Assembly (NCBI GenBank): GCA_019309145.1
Contig: JAFDGR010000013.1
Coordinates: 1-33,126 of the forward strand
Direction of reading: 5' to 3'
DNA: 33,126 nt
Source of the DNA: Deltaproteobacteria bacterium
Lineage (GTDB): Bacteria; Desulfobacterota; DSM-4660; Desulfatiglandales; Desulfatiglandaceae
In this document: in pieces, positions 7,662 to 15,147 of the stretch
How positions within the stretch are numbered: the stretch's first letter is position 1
Layout: each line of letters starts with the position of its first letter
Translations under genes and position numbers: made by a program
The notes under the pieces: model-generated
Seen by the model: only the letters and a program-made list of their open reading frames with translations
What the model was told of the DNA's origin: nothing
Databases searched by the model: none

Positions 7662-10600
7662 TTGAAGAGGCTGCTTATGCCTCACCTTCCCAGAATACTG
7701 CAAGCAATTTGCTGGCTGCGGTATATTGTCGACCACCCGCGCCGGATCATCCTGCTCTATCTCCTGGTGACCTTGCTCTTCGCGTTCCAGCTTCCGCGGT
7801 TGCAGTTTCAGACAGGGATTTACGATCTAGTCATCGAGGATCTTCCCCAAACGAGGGTTTACAACGAATTCAAAAAGACCTTCGGCCCGGAAGAACTCAT
7901 TCTCGTGGTTGCCAAGGCAAAAGATGTTTTTCAGCCTGCGACATTCAAACAACTCGCTGATTTATCAGTAAAACTTTCCCAAATAAAAGGAATAAAGCGA
8001 GTCATCAGCCTCCCCGGCATCAAGAAGGCAATGGATGTGACCGGCTCTATTCCTCTGGAGCGTTTTGAGGAATTAATAACCCCGGTGAAGCTCTTTCAAA
8101 AAAATCTCCTTTCCAGAGATCACAAAACGACGGTTCTCTCCCTGGTCCTGGAAGATATCAAGGAGAAAAGGAGCACCATCGCTTCCCTTGAACAAATCTG
8201 CAATGAGCAACGCCAAGGACTTTCTCTTTACCAGATTGGCATGCCCGTTGTGGCAGATGCCCTTGCCCGGTACACCAAGAATGATTTCTTCCGGCTTCCT
8301 CCGCTCACGATCATCATTATTGCCCTCGTTTTGTTTCTGTTCTTGCGAAGCGTTGGAAGAATACTCATTCCCCTTGGTTCGGTTCTCATGGGTCTTCTCT
8401 GGACGTTCGGACTGATGTCCTGGACCTCCACCCCTCTTTCCATGCTCACCATGATCGTCCCGGTATTTCTCCTCGCGGTGGGGACCGCTTACTGCATGTA
8501 TACCCTTCCCGCATACCGGCGTGCGGCCAAAAAATTTACCTCACCCTCCGAGGCGGCTTATCAGTGCTTTTCTGAACTCAAGTTCCCCACTTCACTCGCC
8601 GTCCTTACAACCATTATCGGGCTGGGGTCTCTCCTCGTAAACCACATTGAAGCAATTCGGCAATTCGCCCTGTTCTCCTGCTTTGGGATACTGAGTATGC
8701 TTGTCATCATTCTCACGTTTCTCCCCGCTGTCCTTGCGACTCTTCCACTGCCCCGGGAGACGAAACCCCGGCGGGCGGAAAACAGTCAGGCTTTTTTAGC
8801 CGGGATCCTTGACAGGATTGTCGATATTAATATTCATTCCCAGAAAATTACGCTGCCCCTGCTTGCATGCGTCACCATCTTCGGTCTGGCGGGTATTTTT
8901 CAAATCCGTGTTGAGACAAATCCCGTTGACTATTTCAGGGAAAACACACCGGTGCACAAGCACTTTTTCGACATCTCCAGGAATCTGGCCGGCAGTTTTC
9001 CCCTGAATGTGGAAATCGACAGTCACCAGGAAGACTTCTTTGAGCGGGCTGATCATCTCAAGCTGATCGAAAAAATCCAGACATTCTTCTCAACCCTTCA
9101 AGGGATTGACAAGACCATATCATTTGTTGATTACCTGAAACTCGTCAATTACGCTTCCAACCATTACAAGGATTCTTCTTACGCGGTCCCCAGTGAGGAT
9201 TTCGAAGTACGCATGCTTATGAACGATTTCAAGACTATGCTCGGGGAGGATTTGTTTCAGCGGTTCATGGGAAAGGATCTCTCGAAGCTCAATATCCTCC
9301 TGCGAACCCATATTTCCAGTTCCTCAGATTTCCTGGAAACACAAGAAAAAATTGAATCCTATCTCCGCGATCACCTGCCGAAACAATTCACTTCCCGGGC
9401 CACCGGAATCGGCGTGGTCATATCTCACACCAGCCGTTTTCTCACCACCGGTCAAATCAAGAGCCTCTTTCTCACCCTCATCCTCATCTTTACTATCATG
9501 ATGGTCCTCTTTCTCTCTTACAAGGTGGGCTTTGTCGCCATGCTTCCCAACCTGTTTCCCATTATCGTCAACTTCGGCATGATGGGATGGCTCAAAATTC
9601 CCCTCTCCATGGTGACCAGTCTGGTGGCCAGTATCGCCATCGGATTGGCCGTGGATGATACGATCCACTACCTGTTCAATTACAACAAGCATTTCAAAAT
9701 TGACCTGAAAAAACGCGAGGCGCTCCGGAAAACCATCCAGCACATGGGGAGCCCTATTCTTTTCACCTCGCTCACCATCAGTCTCGGATTTTCCGTTCTT
9801 CTTTTTTCCAGCTTCAAACCAACGGCCATTTTCGGGTTGATGATGATTGTTACCATGCTCTCCGCTCTTGTGGGAGACCTCATTCTCCTGCCTTCACTGA
9901 TGCTCCACGTGGAACTGGTGACTATCTGGGATCTCCTGCGAATCAAGCTTGGAAAAGATCCGCAGAAAAGCATTCATCTGTTCGACGGTCTTTCCAGATC
10001 ACAGGTACATTACATCCTGATGGCCGGTGGTCTAAAGCAGCTCAGAGCCGGTGACATTCTTTTCAGGAAGGGAGAAATGAGCGATTCCATGTATGTGGTG
10101 ATTTCCGGGGATCTGGATGTGGTAGATATCCCATCCTCTGCACAGGAGGCAGGCGGCACTTCCAACAATACCAGAATCATCAACACCCTTCACCGGGGTG
10201 ATGTTTTCGGGGAAATGGGGATGATCCGCTCATGCAAGAGATCTGCAACCGTGATGGCGTCCACCCCTGCAGAGCTCCTCGTCATCAATGACAGAATGCT
10301 CCGAAGACTCCAGTCCCTCTATCCTCCGACAGCCCGAAAAGTCTTTAAGAACTTGATGACCATCGTTTGTGACCGGCTGGAAAGACTGACCGAATGCTAC
10401 CTGGAGGATTCAGCCACAGATACCTGTACCAGTGTCATCTCGAGGAACTTTTTCAGGATCATGCTGAACAAGGAGATCGCTGAAGCAACCCGACACGAGA
10501 CGCCGCTCTCCCTTGTTGTCTTCAAAATCAATGATTCCGATGAGCTGGGTGAGGCGAACCCGGAGGAAATGGACCATTTTATGAGCGGCGTAGGAACCTT

Positions 10601-10907
10601 TCTCAAGGCATCATTCCGGAACGTTGACATCGTATGCCGTTACGATCACCGGCTTTTCACCATATTGATGCCCCATACGGCCGAGGACAGCGCTAAAACG
10701 GTGTGCGCCCGCGTCATCGGTCTGCTTTCAGACCACCCCTTTCGGTTGCATGGTGCCCTCCGAGCAGTCAAGGCCAGTTTCGGCGTGATCTCCTATCGTG
10801 CCGGAGACCCGGAAACAGCAGATGGTCTCATAAAAAGGGCACTCCTCGCACGTCCAACAACCCTTTCAGCGGACAAAAATGGTCAAGAAGTGGTTGATAA
10901 GCCTTAG
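7662..10907 (+). CDS. RND/MMPL-type membrane protein fused to a cyclic-nucleotide-binding domain and a degenerate GGDEF domain
   Basis: 1081 residues; starts at TTG 7662 or ATG 7677. Residues about 28-380 and 394-740 form two RND-superfamily repeats. Each has one membrane helix, a large extracytoplasmic loop and five clustered helices; the second repeat carries the typical GLAVDDTIHYL segment near 661. Such proteins usually export lipids or hydrophobic compounds. Residues about 770-895 are a cyclic-nucleotide-binding domain with a phosphate-binding-cassette-like GEMGMIRSCKRSAT. Residues about 920-1070 have a diguanylate-cyclase fold pattern, but the GGDEF position reads RYDHRLF, so it should be inactive or only a sensor. 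The gene lies between the hydrogenase structural genes and their maturation protease. The fusion suggests transport gated by a nucleotide signal; that is inference. Confidence 0.9.
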   Translation: MKRLLMPHLPRILQAICWLRYIVDHPRRIILLYLLVTLLFAFQLPRLQFQTGIYDLVIEDLPQTRVYNEFKKTFGPEELILVVAKAKDVFQPATFKQLADLSVKLSQIKGIKRVISLPGIKKAMDVTGSIPLERFEELITPVKLFQKNLLSRDHKTTVLSLVLEDIKEKRSTIASLEQICNEQRQGLSLYQIGMPVVADALARYTKNDFFRLPPLTIIIIALVLFLFLRSVGRILIPLGSVLMGLLWTFGLMSWTSTPLSMLTMIVPVFLLAVGTAYCMYTLPAYRRAAKKFTSPSEAAYQCFSELKFPTSLAVLTTIIGLGSLLVNHIEAIRQFALFSCFGILSMLVIILTFLPAVLATLPLPRETKPRRAENSQAFLAGILDRIVDINIHSQKITLPLLACVTIFGLAGIFQIRVETNPVDYFRENTPVHKHFFDISRNLAGSFPLNVEIDSHQEDFFERADHLKLIEKIQTFFSTLQGIDKTISFVDYLKLVNYASNHYKDSSYAVPSEDFEVRMLMNDFKTMLGEDLFQRFMGKDLSKLNILLRTHISSSSDFLETQEKIESYLRDHLPKQFTSRATGIGVVISHTSRFLTTGQIKSLFLTLILIFTIMMVLFLSYKVGFVAMLPNLFPIIVNFGMMGWLKIPLSMVTSLVASIAIGLAVDDTIHYLFNYNKHFKIDLKKREALRKTIQHMGSPILFTSLTISLGFSVLLFSSFKPTAIFGLMMIVTMLSALVGDLILLPSLMLHVELVTIWDLLRIKLGKDPQKSIHLFDGLSRSQVHYILMAGGLKQLRAGDILFRKGEMSDSMYVVISGDLDVVDIPSSAQEAGGTSNNTRIINTLHRGDVFGEMGMIRSCKRSATVMASTPAELLVINDRMLRRLQSLYPPTARKVFKNLMTIVCDRLERLTECYLEDSATDTCTSVISRNFFRIMLNKEIAEATRHETPLSLVVFKINDSDELGEANPEEMDHFMSGVGTFLKASFRNVDIVCRYDHRLFTILMPHTAEDSAKTVCARVIGLLSDHPFRLHGALRAVKASFGVISYRAGDPETADGLIKRALLARPTTLSADKNGQEVVDKP

Positions 10908-10942
10908 AAAAGACTTGATAAGCAGCAGGAACATGAGATATA

Positions 10943-11461
10943 GTGTTAAACATGCATGAACATGAACCTCCACGCATTCTGGTTCTCGGTGTCGGGAATA
11001 TCCTCTTTTCCGATGAAGGGGTGGGCATTCGCGTCATTGAAGCCATCCAGGAGCGGTATGCTTTCCCGGCTCACGTGACCGTGAAAGATGGTGGCACCCT
11101 GGGCATCCATCTCCTGGGGACCATTTCCCCTGTAGACTATCTCATCGTGGTGGACGTCATACGAAATGGAGGGCAACCTGGTTCCCTCTATCGCATCACC
11201 GGAGATGCAATACCAAAACGCATTTTTGCAAAGAATTCTTTGCATGATGTGGATTTCCTAGAGGCCCTGACCCTGTGCCAGGCCCTTGATGGAGTACCCG
11301 AAACGGTTATTGTGGGTGTGGAACCGGTGGACATAGAATCAGTGAGTATTGCATTGACCCCGCTCATCCAGGAAAAAGTGGATCCACTCATCGAGATGGT
11401 TCTCGCAGAACTGGAAGCCCTCGGGGTCAAACCGGAAATGACTGCAGAAAGGATCACCTGA
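10943..11461 (+). CDS. hynC: Hydrogenase maturation endopeptidase (HyaD/HynC/HycI family)
   Basis: Nickel-dependent peptidase that removes the C-terminal extension of the large subunit after the His of DPCxxCxxH, once Ni is inserted. The 172-residue product has the family pattern: N-terminal LVLGVGNILFSDEGVGIRVI with the Asp/Glu used for Ni recognition, then VDVIRNGGQPGSLY, and a His in the NSLHDVDFLEAL segment. The start is GTG 10943, with AGGAA upstream; ATG 10952 is the alternative. HypC starts three bases after its stop. Its expected substrate is the selenocysteine-type large subunit at 5954, whose tail is intact. Confidence 0.93.
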   Translation: MLNMHEHEPPRILVLGVGNILFSDEGVGIRVIEAIQERYAFPAHVTVKDGGTLGIHLLGTISPVDYLIVVDVIRNGGQPGSLYRITGDAIPKRIFAKNSLHDVDFLEALTLCQALDGVPETVIVGVEPVDIESVSIALTPLIQEKVDPLIEMVLAELEALGVKPEMTAERIT

Positions 11462-11464
11462 ATC

Positions 11465-11692
11465 ATGTGTCTGGCTATTCCCGCGAAGATTGTGGAGATT
11501 AAAAACGACATGGCCACCGTTGACATGGAGGGCACCAGGAGAGAGGCAAGCCTCCTCCTTATTGAGAACCCTGCACTAGGGGACTATGTGATGATCCACG
11601 CGGGTTTTGCTATCCACAAGATCGACGAAGCCGAGGCCATGGAATCACTCAGGATTCTCCGTGAACTGGCGTCTTTCGGGGAACCGGTTTAG
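11465..11692 (+). CDS. hypC: Hydrogenase assembly chaperone HypC/HybG/HupF
   Basis: 75-residue chaperone that carries the Fe(CN)2CO group with HypD and delivers it to the large-subunit precursor. It starts with the invariant MCLAIPAKI, whose Cys2 is the functional residue and binds the precursor near the L1 cysteines. The rest is the usual small beta-barrel (TVDMEG, GDYVMIHAGFAIHKID). Because this partner hydrogenase has selenocysteines where HypC normally forms its mixed disulfide, the interaction could differ chemically. The other hyp genes are not in this window. It is tightly coupled to the endopeptidase gene. Confidence 0.95.
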   Translation: MCLAIPAKIVEIKNDMATVDMEGTRREASLLLIENPALGDYVMIHAGFAIHKIDEAEAMESLRILRELASFGEPV

Positions 11693-11704
11693 TGTCTTAT
11701 GTGC

Positions 11705-11734
11705 TTGACATCTGCAACATGGGTTTTGTATATT
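11705..11734 (+). promoter_or_regulatory. Putative sigma70 promoter of the cytochrome c3 gene
   Basis: TTGACA at 11705-11710, an 18-base spacer and TATATT at 11729-11734. It lies 55 bases upstream of the cytochrome start and just after hypC, so the cytochrome can be expressed independently of the hydrogenase genes. Confidence 0.6.
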
Positions 11735-11788
11735 TCAAACCGAATGCCAAGGTGTTAAAGAACGTACTGAAAGGAGGTGAAAGCGCAA

Positions 11789-12211
11789 ATGAAGAAGAAA
11801 TCGCTGACGGTTTTACTCGTGGCTTTAACGGGCCTGTTGTTTCTCGCCGTGGGGGTGCTTGTTGCGGCTGATGTTCCTGACCAGATCACCATCCAGAACA
11901 CGGGATACAAGAAGGATAAGAAAGGCCCGGTGCATTTCAGCCACAAGAAACACCACGCCGACTACAAAGTGGCGTGCACTGAGTGCCATCACAACTATGA
12001 AAATGGCAAAAACGTCTGGAAGGAAGGAGATCCGGTCAAGCCCTGCAAACAGTGCCACAACCCTTTGAAAAAACAGGGAAAGGTTCCAAAACTGCAGAAC
12101 TCCTACCACAAAAATTGCAAGAGCTGTCACAAGGCTCTTGCCAAGGCCGGGAAAAAGACCGGGCCTTTCAAGAAATGTAACCAGTGCCATCAGAAGAAAA
12201 AAAAGTCTTAA
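11789..12211 (+). CDS. Periplasmic tetraheme cytochrome c3 (class III)
   Basis: Electron carrier and the expected partner of the periplasmic hydrogenase. It is 140 residues from ATG 11789, chosen because an upstream GTG at 11777 overlaps the Shine-Dalgarno GGAGG. A lysine-led hydrophobic signal peptide (residues about 1-28, cleaved near VAA) is followed by four CXXCH heme sites: CTECH, CKQCH, CKSCH and CNQCH. FSHKKHHADY supplies axial histidines typical of class III cytochromes. All four sites are CXXCH, whereas type I c3 usually has two CX4CH sites. The mature protein is very lysine-rich and ends in KKKKS, which suits docking to acidic partners. It has its own promoter and terminator. Confidence 0.93.
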   Translation: MKKKSLTVLLVALTGLLFLAVGVLVAADVPDQITIQNTGYKKDKKGPVHFSHKKHHADYKVACTECHHNYENGKNVWKEGDPVKPCKQCHNPLKKQGKVPKLQNSYHKNCKSCHKALAKAGKKTGPFKKCNQCHQKKKKS

Positions 12212-12242
12212 GGGAGTAAAAAAAACCGTCCATCCAACAAAC

Positions 12243-12282
12243 AAGCCGTCCCCCTGTTGCGCAAGGGACGGCTTTTCTTTTT
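12243..12282 (+). terminator. Rho-independent terminator of the cytochrome c3 gene
   Basis: AAGCCGTCCC (12243-12252) pairs with GGGACGGCTT (12265-12274), with a 12-base loop and then TTCTTTTT. Confidence 0.88.
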
Positions 12283-12317
12283 CCGGAGTGCCGGGTTAAC
12301 CTCTTTCTTGTTGCAAT

Positions 12318-12356
12318 AAAAAAGCGCCGCGTCCCCATCCGGGGAGCGCGGCGCTT
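12318..12356 (-). terminator. Rho-independent terminator of the ferredoxin gene
   Basis: AAGCGCCGCG (12322-12331) pairs with CGCGGCGCTT (12347-12356), with an inner TCCCC/GGGGA pairing. On the minus strand the stem is followed by a run of six T, so it terminates leftward transcripts, facing the cytochrome terminator. Confidence 0.88.
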
Positions 12357-12378
12357 CTTGTTGCCGAAAATGGGACGC

Positions 12379-12567
12379 TTAGACTTCCGTCACCGTGATT
12401 GCTTCCTGGTCACACACCTCAACGCAGCTTTCGCACCCGAGGCACTCCTCGGCATTGACCGGTTCGGATTTTCCGTCCACCATTTCATAGACGTCAACAG
12501 GACAAACCTCCACACATTCTTCACACCCTTCACACTTGTCTTTGTCCACTACAACTTCGTAGCCCAT
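12379..12567 (-). CDS. 2[4Fe-4S] ferredoxin
   Basis: Small cytoplasmic electron carrier of 62 residues. The start is the ATG at 12567, with GAGGAGGA eight bases upstream; the longer reading from TTG 12585 would place that site inside the gene. Two clostridial-type cluster motifs are seen, CEGCEECVEVCPVD and CLGCESCVEVCDQE. The second lacks the usual Pro after the last Cys. The protein is strongly acidic. It lies downstream of dsrP in the same direction with its own likely promoter and terminator. It could supply the low-potential electrons used by cytoplasmic oxidoreductases such as the PreA-like enzyme at 26999, though that pairing is only a possibility. Confidence 0.95.
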   Translation of the reverse strand: MGYEVVVDKDKCEGCEECVEVCPVDVYEMVDGKSEPVNAEECLGCESCVEVCDQEAITVTEV

Positions 12568-12748
12568 CTCCAAAATCCTCCTCAATTATAAATTGGTTCC
12601 TTTTTCGGTGTTCTCGCACCAGTACGTCATTTTCATAAACCAGCATGGCCGGTCCCTAAGTAATCCCCGCCTCCTCCCGGACATTAAAATTCGGAGCAGT
12701 TATCCGGCCCCTTCCGGAGGCTCTTCTTACGGTAAATCACGAAAGCGC

Positions 12749-12777
12749 TTTTAACAGAGCAGAGCCGGAGTTGTCAA
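12749..12777 (-). promoter_or_regulatory. Putative promoter of the ferredoxin gene
   Basis: Minus-strand TTGACA (plus 12772-12777), a 17-base spacer and TTAAAA (plus 12749-12754). It gives a leader of about 180 bases before the ferredoxin, in which I see only a short TCCGG/CCGGA hairpin (12702-12717). The -35 is perfect and the -10 weak. No clear terminator separates dsrP from this point. Confidence 0.45.
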
Positions 12778-12797
12778 GCTCTTTTCTCGCGATAAGA

Positions 12798-13955
12798 TCA
12801 GGCTCCCACTTCCTCCTTAATGGAAACGGCCATCTTGAAAAGCACGGTCAACACGAAAAATCCGGTCGCCCAGATGCCCAAGGTGATCAGTATCTCCGGT
12901 GTGGTTGGCCAGTATTCAAAGACCTTGTCAAACGGATTGGGGATAAAGCCGCCGATGACCAGACCGAGTCCCTTGTCTATCCACGTGGCAATAATCACGG
13001 CGATGCATGCCACCAGCAAGGTGTCTTCCTTCCTTCTCGTGGCAGGGATGATCAAAAGCACGAGTGCCACCACGCTCGCCACCGCAAATGCCCACATCCA
13101 GGGAACCAGCTTGCCGTATCCATCAAGCCCGGCAAAAAGGTACACGAGGGTATGCATATGGCCCGGGATCTGGCTGTAAAAGGCGGTGAATACTTCCATG
13201 AGGAAGAAAAAGATGTTCAGGATAAAGGCGTATGTAATAATACCGCCAAGGGTCCTCAGTTGTTTCTCACCCGGATCAAACTTGCTCACCTTCCTGATAA
13301 TGAGACAGATAATGAGCAGGAGGGCCGGCCCTGAGCAGAATGCGGAGGCCAGAAAGCGGGGTGCCATGATGGCGGTCAGCCAGAAGTGTCTCCCCGGCAG
13401 GCCGGCGTACAGAAATGCCGTGACCGTATGGATACTGAAGGCCCACGGGATGGAAATGTAGATCAATACCTTGACCCAGGTCTGATAGTGCACCCCTTTC
13501 CGCTCCGCTGCCAAGACATTCCATCCGATCAGGAGATTCAAAATCATGTATACGTTCAATACGATCATGTCCCAGAACAAAATGGACCTTGGATGGGGAT
13601 ACATGATGATATTCAACATCCTGGTGACTTGCCCAAGGTCTACCATGATAAAAAGTCCACACATGAGAACGGCAACAATGGCCATGAACTCGCCCAGGAT
13701 TGTAAGCCTCCCGAATGCCTTGTAATCATGGAGATAAAAAGGCAATACCACCATGACCCCGCTGGCCGCAATTCCAACAAGATAGGTGAGCTGAGAGATG
13801 TAAAGCCCCCAGGACACGTCCCTGCTCATGCCGGTAATCCGTAAACCCACCTTGAACTGATAAAGGTAGCATGCAAGACCTATGGTCATCATGACAAGCA
13901 GAAAAATCAGCCACCCCCAGTATTTCGGTCCACCTTTTATCGCCCTGTCCAGCAT
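12798..13955 (-). CDS. dsrP: DsrP, NrfD-like integral membrane subunit of the DsrMKJOP complex
   Basis: 385 residues with about ten hydrophobic helices, typical of NrfD/PsrC quinone-interacting subunits. It anchors DsrO and is thought to exchange electrons with the menaquinone pool. The family look is clear in WGWLIFLLVMMTIGLACYLYQF at the N-terminus and the PGRHFWLTAIMAPRFLASAFCSGPALL segment near the middle. It starts 14 bases after dsrO stops, last in the dsr order M-K-J-O-P. Note the order of residues is my reading of the minus strand. Confidence 0.96.
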   Translation of the reverse strand: MLDRAIKGGPKYWGWLIFLLVMMTIGLACYLYQFKVGLRITGMSRDVSWGLYISQLTYLVGIAASGVMVVLPFYLHDYKAFGRLTILGEFMAIVAVLMCGLFIMVDLGQVTRMLNIIMYPHPRSILFWDMIVLNVYMILNLLIGWNVLAAERKGVHYQTWVKVLIYISIPWAFSIHTVTAFLYAGLPGRHFWLTAIMAPRFLASAFCSGPALLLIICLIIRKVSKFDPGEKQLRTLGGIITYAFILNIFFFLMEVFTAFYSQIPGHMHTLVYLFAGLDGYGKLVPWMWAFAVASVVALVLLIIPATRRKEDTLLVACIAVIIATWIDKGLGLVIGGFIPNPFDKVFEYWPTTPEILITLGIWATGFFVLTVLFKMAVSIKEEVGA

Positions 13956-13969
13956 ATGAGCACCTCACA

Positions 13970-14761
13970 CTATATAATATAATAAACGTTAGGACTTGTT
14001 CCCAATTCAGTCTTTCGCCGAATGGCAAAATGCTTCCGGAGTGCCTGGCGCACATTGGATTCCGGATCCGCCAAGTCCCCGAAGATAAGCATATCCTTCT
14101 TGATCTTGTTTGCCGCCTCCACGCAGGCAGGGAGCTGTCCTTTGGCCAGTCTCTCGTCACAGAAGGTACACTTTTCCACCACCCCCTTCGACCTTGTGGG
14201 AAATTCGGGATTGGTCGGAAAATCCGGATTCAGATCCTTTGGTGCCAGCCTCGGGTCTCCCCAGTTGAAGCTCCTGGACCCATACGGGCATCCAGCCATA
14301 CAAAACCGGCATCCGATACACCGGTGCCAGTCCATCATGACGATCCCGTCTTCCCGCTGCCAGGTGGCGCCCGTGGGACAGACACGGCAACACGGGGGGT
14401 TCGAACAGTGGTTACAGAGCAGGAGGAAATCCTTGTGTTTGACGTCGTCCGCCACATACTCATGTTCCTGGTCCGGGAAGGCGTGTCCGAATTCTTCTTC
14501 CCAGATCCACTTGATCTCGACCTTGGGATCCCCAAATTCCGGTACGTTATGGACTTGATGACATGCTTCTCTGCATTTCTTCATGATCTCTTCGGTCATC
14601 CGACGCATGTCGATCACCATGGCCCATCTTTTCCCCTCCATCAGGGGAAGTGCTGCCTCCACCTTTCCCGGGGCCAGGAGCTCAAAAGCGCTCTTCGCCC
14701 CCAGTCCCGCCAACGCGGAAAGACCGGCGATCTTTAAAAATTGTCTTCTGTCAACACCCAT
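13970..14761 (-). CDS. dsrO: DsrO, periplasmic iron-sulfur subunit of DsrMKJOP
   Basis: Ferredoxin-like protein of 263 residues, exported by Tat (DRRQFLKIAGLSAL) and thought to pass electrons between DsrJ and DsrP. The start ATG 14761 overlaps the dsrJ stop by one base. Cluster motifs visible: CNHCSNPPCCRVCP, CIGCRFCMAGCPYG and CTFCDERLAKGQLPAC. The N-terminal group holds only KKCREAC, and the final group reads CVEAA where a cysteine usually ends it. The four-cluster pattern of NrfC-type proteins therefore seems reduced by one cluster. I cannot say whether that reduction is general in DsrO. Confidence 0.95.
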   Translation of the reverse strand: MGVDRRQFLKIAGLSALAGLGAKSAFELLAPGKVEAALPLMEGKRWAMVIDMRRMTEEIMKKCREACHQVHNVPEFGDPKVEIKWIWEEEFGHAFPDQEHEYVADDVKHKDFLLLCNHCSNPPCCRVCPTGATWQREDGIVMMDWHRCIGCRFCMAGCPYGSRSFNWGDPRLAPKDLNPDFPTNPEFPTRSKGVVEKCTFCDERLAKGQLPACVEAANKIKKDMLIFGDLADPESNVRQALRKHFAIRRKTELGTSPNVYYII

Positions 14762-15147
14762 CACTTGTTCTCCTTCGGTTCAAGATGACAATCCCAGCAG
14801 TATGGGTCCATATCCACGTAACCATGGCATTGATCACAAAACTTGGACTTGTTTGAATGGCAATCCAGGCAGGTCATCTGCAGGCTCTTATAATACACTT
14901 TCCCGTCGGCGGTCTTCATATACCGTTCGCCGTCACGAACCACGGTTTGGCGCCAGTCGTCCAGGAGATGCATATGATTCCTTCTCATATAGGCGGTGTC
15001 AGCAACGCATTTTTTTGCCTCTTTTGCCTTGGCCGTAAGTTCAGGCTCAGGCGGCTTTGCTGCCTTCCCGGCATTAAAAAAGAAAGGCGAAAGCAGGAGA
15101 CACACGCCAATCACAAGCCCTACGATGATCTTTCCTCCATCATACAT
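14761..15147 (-). CDS. dsrJ: DsrJ, periplasmic triheme cytochrome c of DsrMKJOP
   Basis: 128 residues from ATG 15147; longer in-frame starts lie inside dsrK and are rejected. An uncleaved or signal helix (GGKIIVGLVIGVCLLLSPFF) precedes the heme domain. Three CXXCH sites are visible: CLDCH, CDQCH and CWDCH. The conserved CVADTAYMRRNHM segment precedes them; in this family its Cys is known as an unusual axial heme ligand together with His. The start overlaps the dsrK stop by eight bases and the stop overlaps the dsrO start, so the genes are translationally coupled. Confidence 0.95.
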   Translation of the reverse strand: MYDGGKIIVGLVIGVCLLLSPFFFNAGKAAKPPEPELTAKAKEAKKCVADTAYMRRNHMHLLDDWRQTVVRDGERYMKTADGKVYYKSLQMTCLDCHSNKSKFCDQCHGYVDMDPYCWDCHLEPKENK

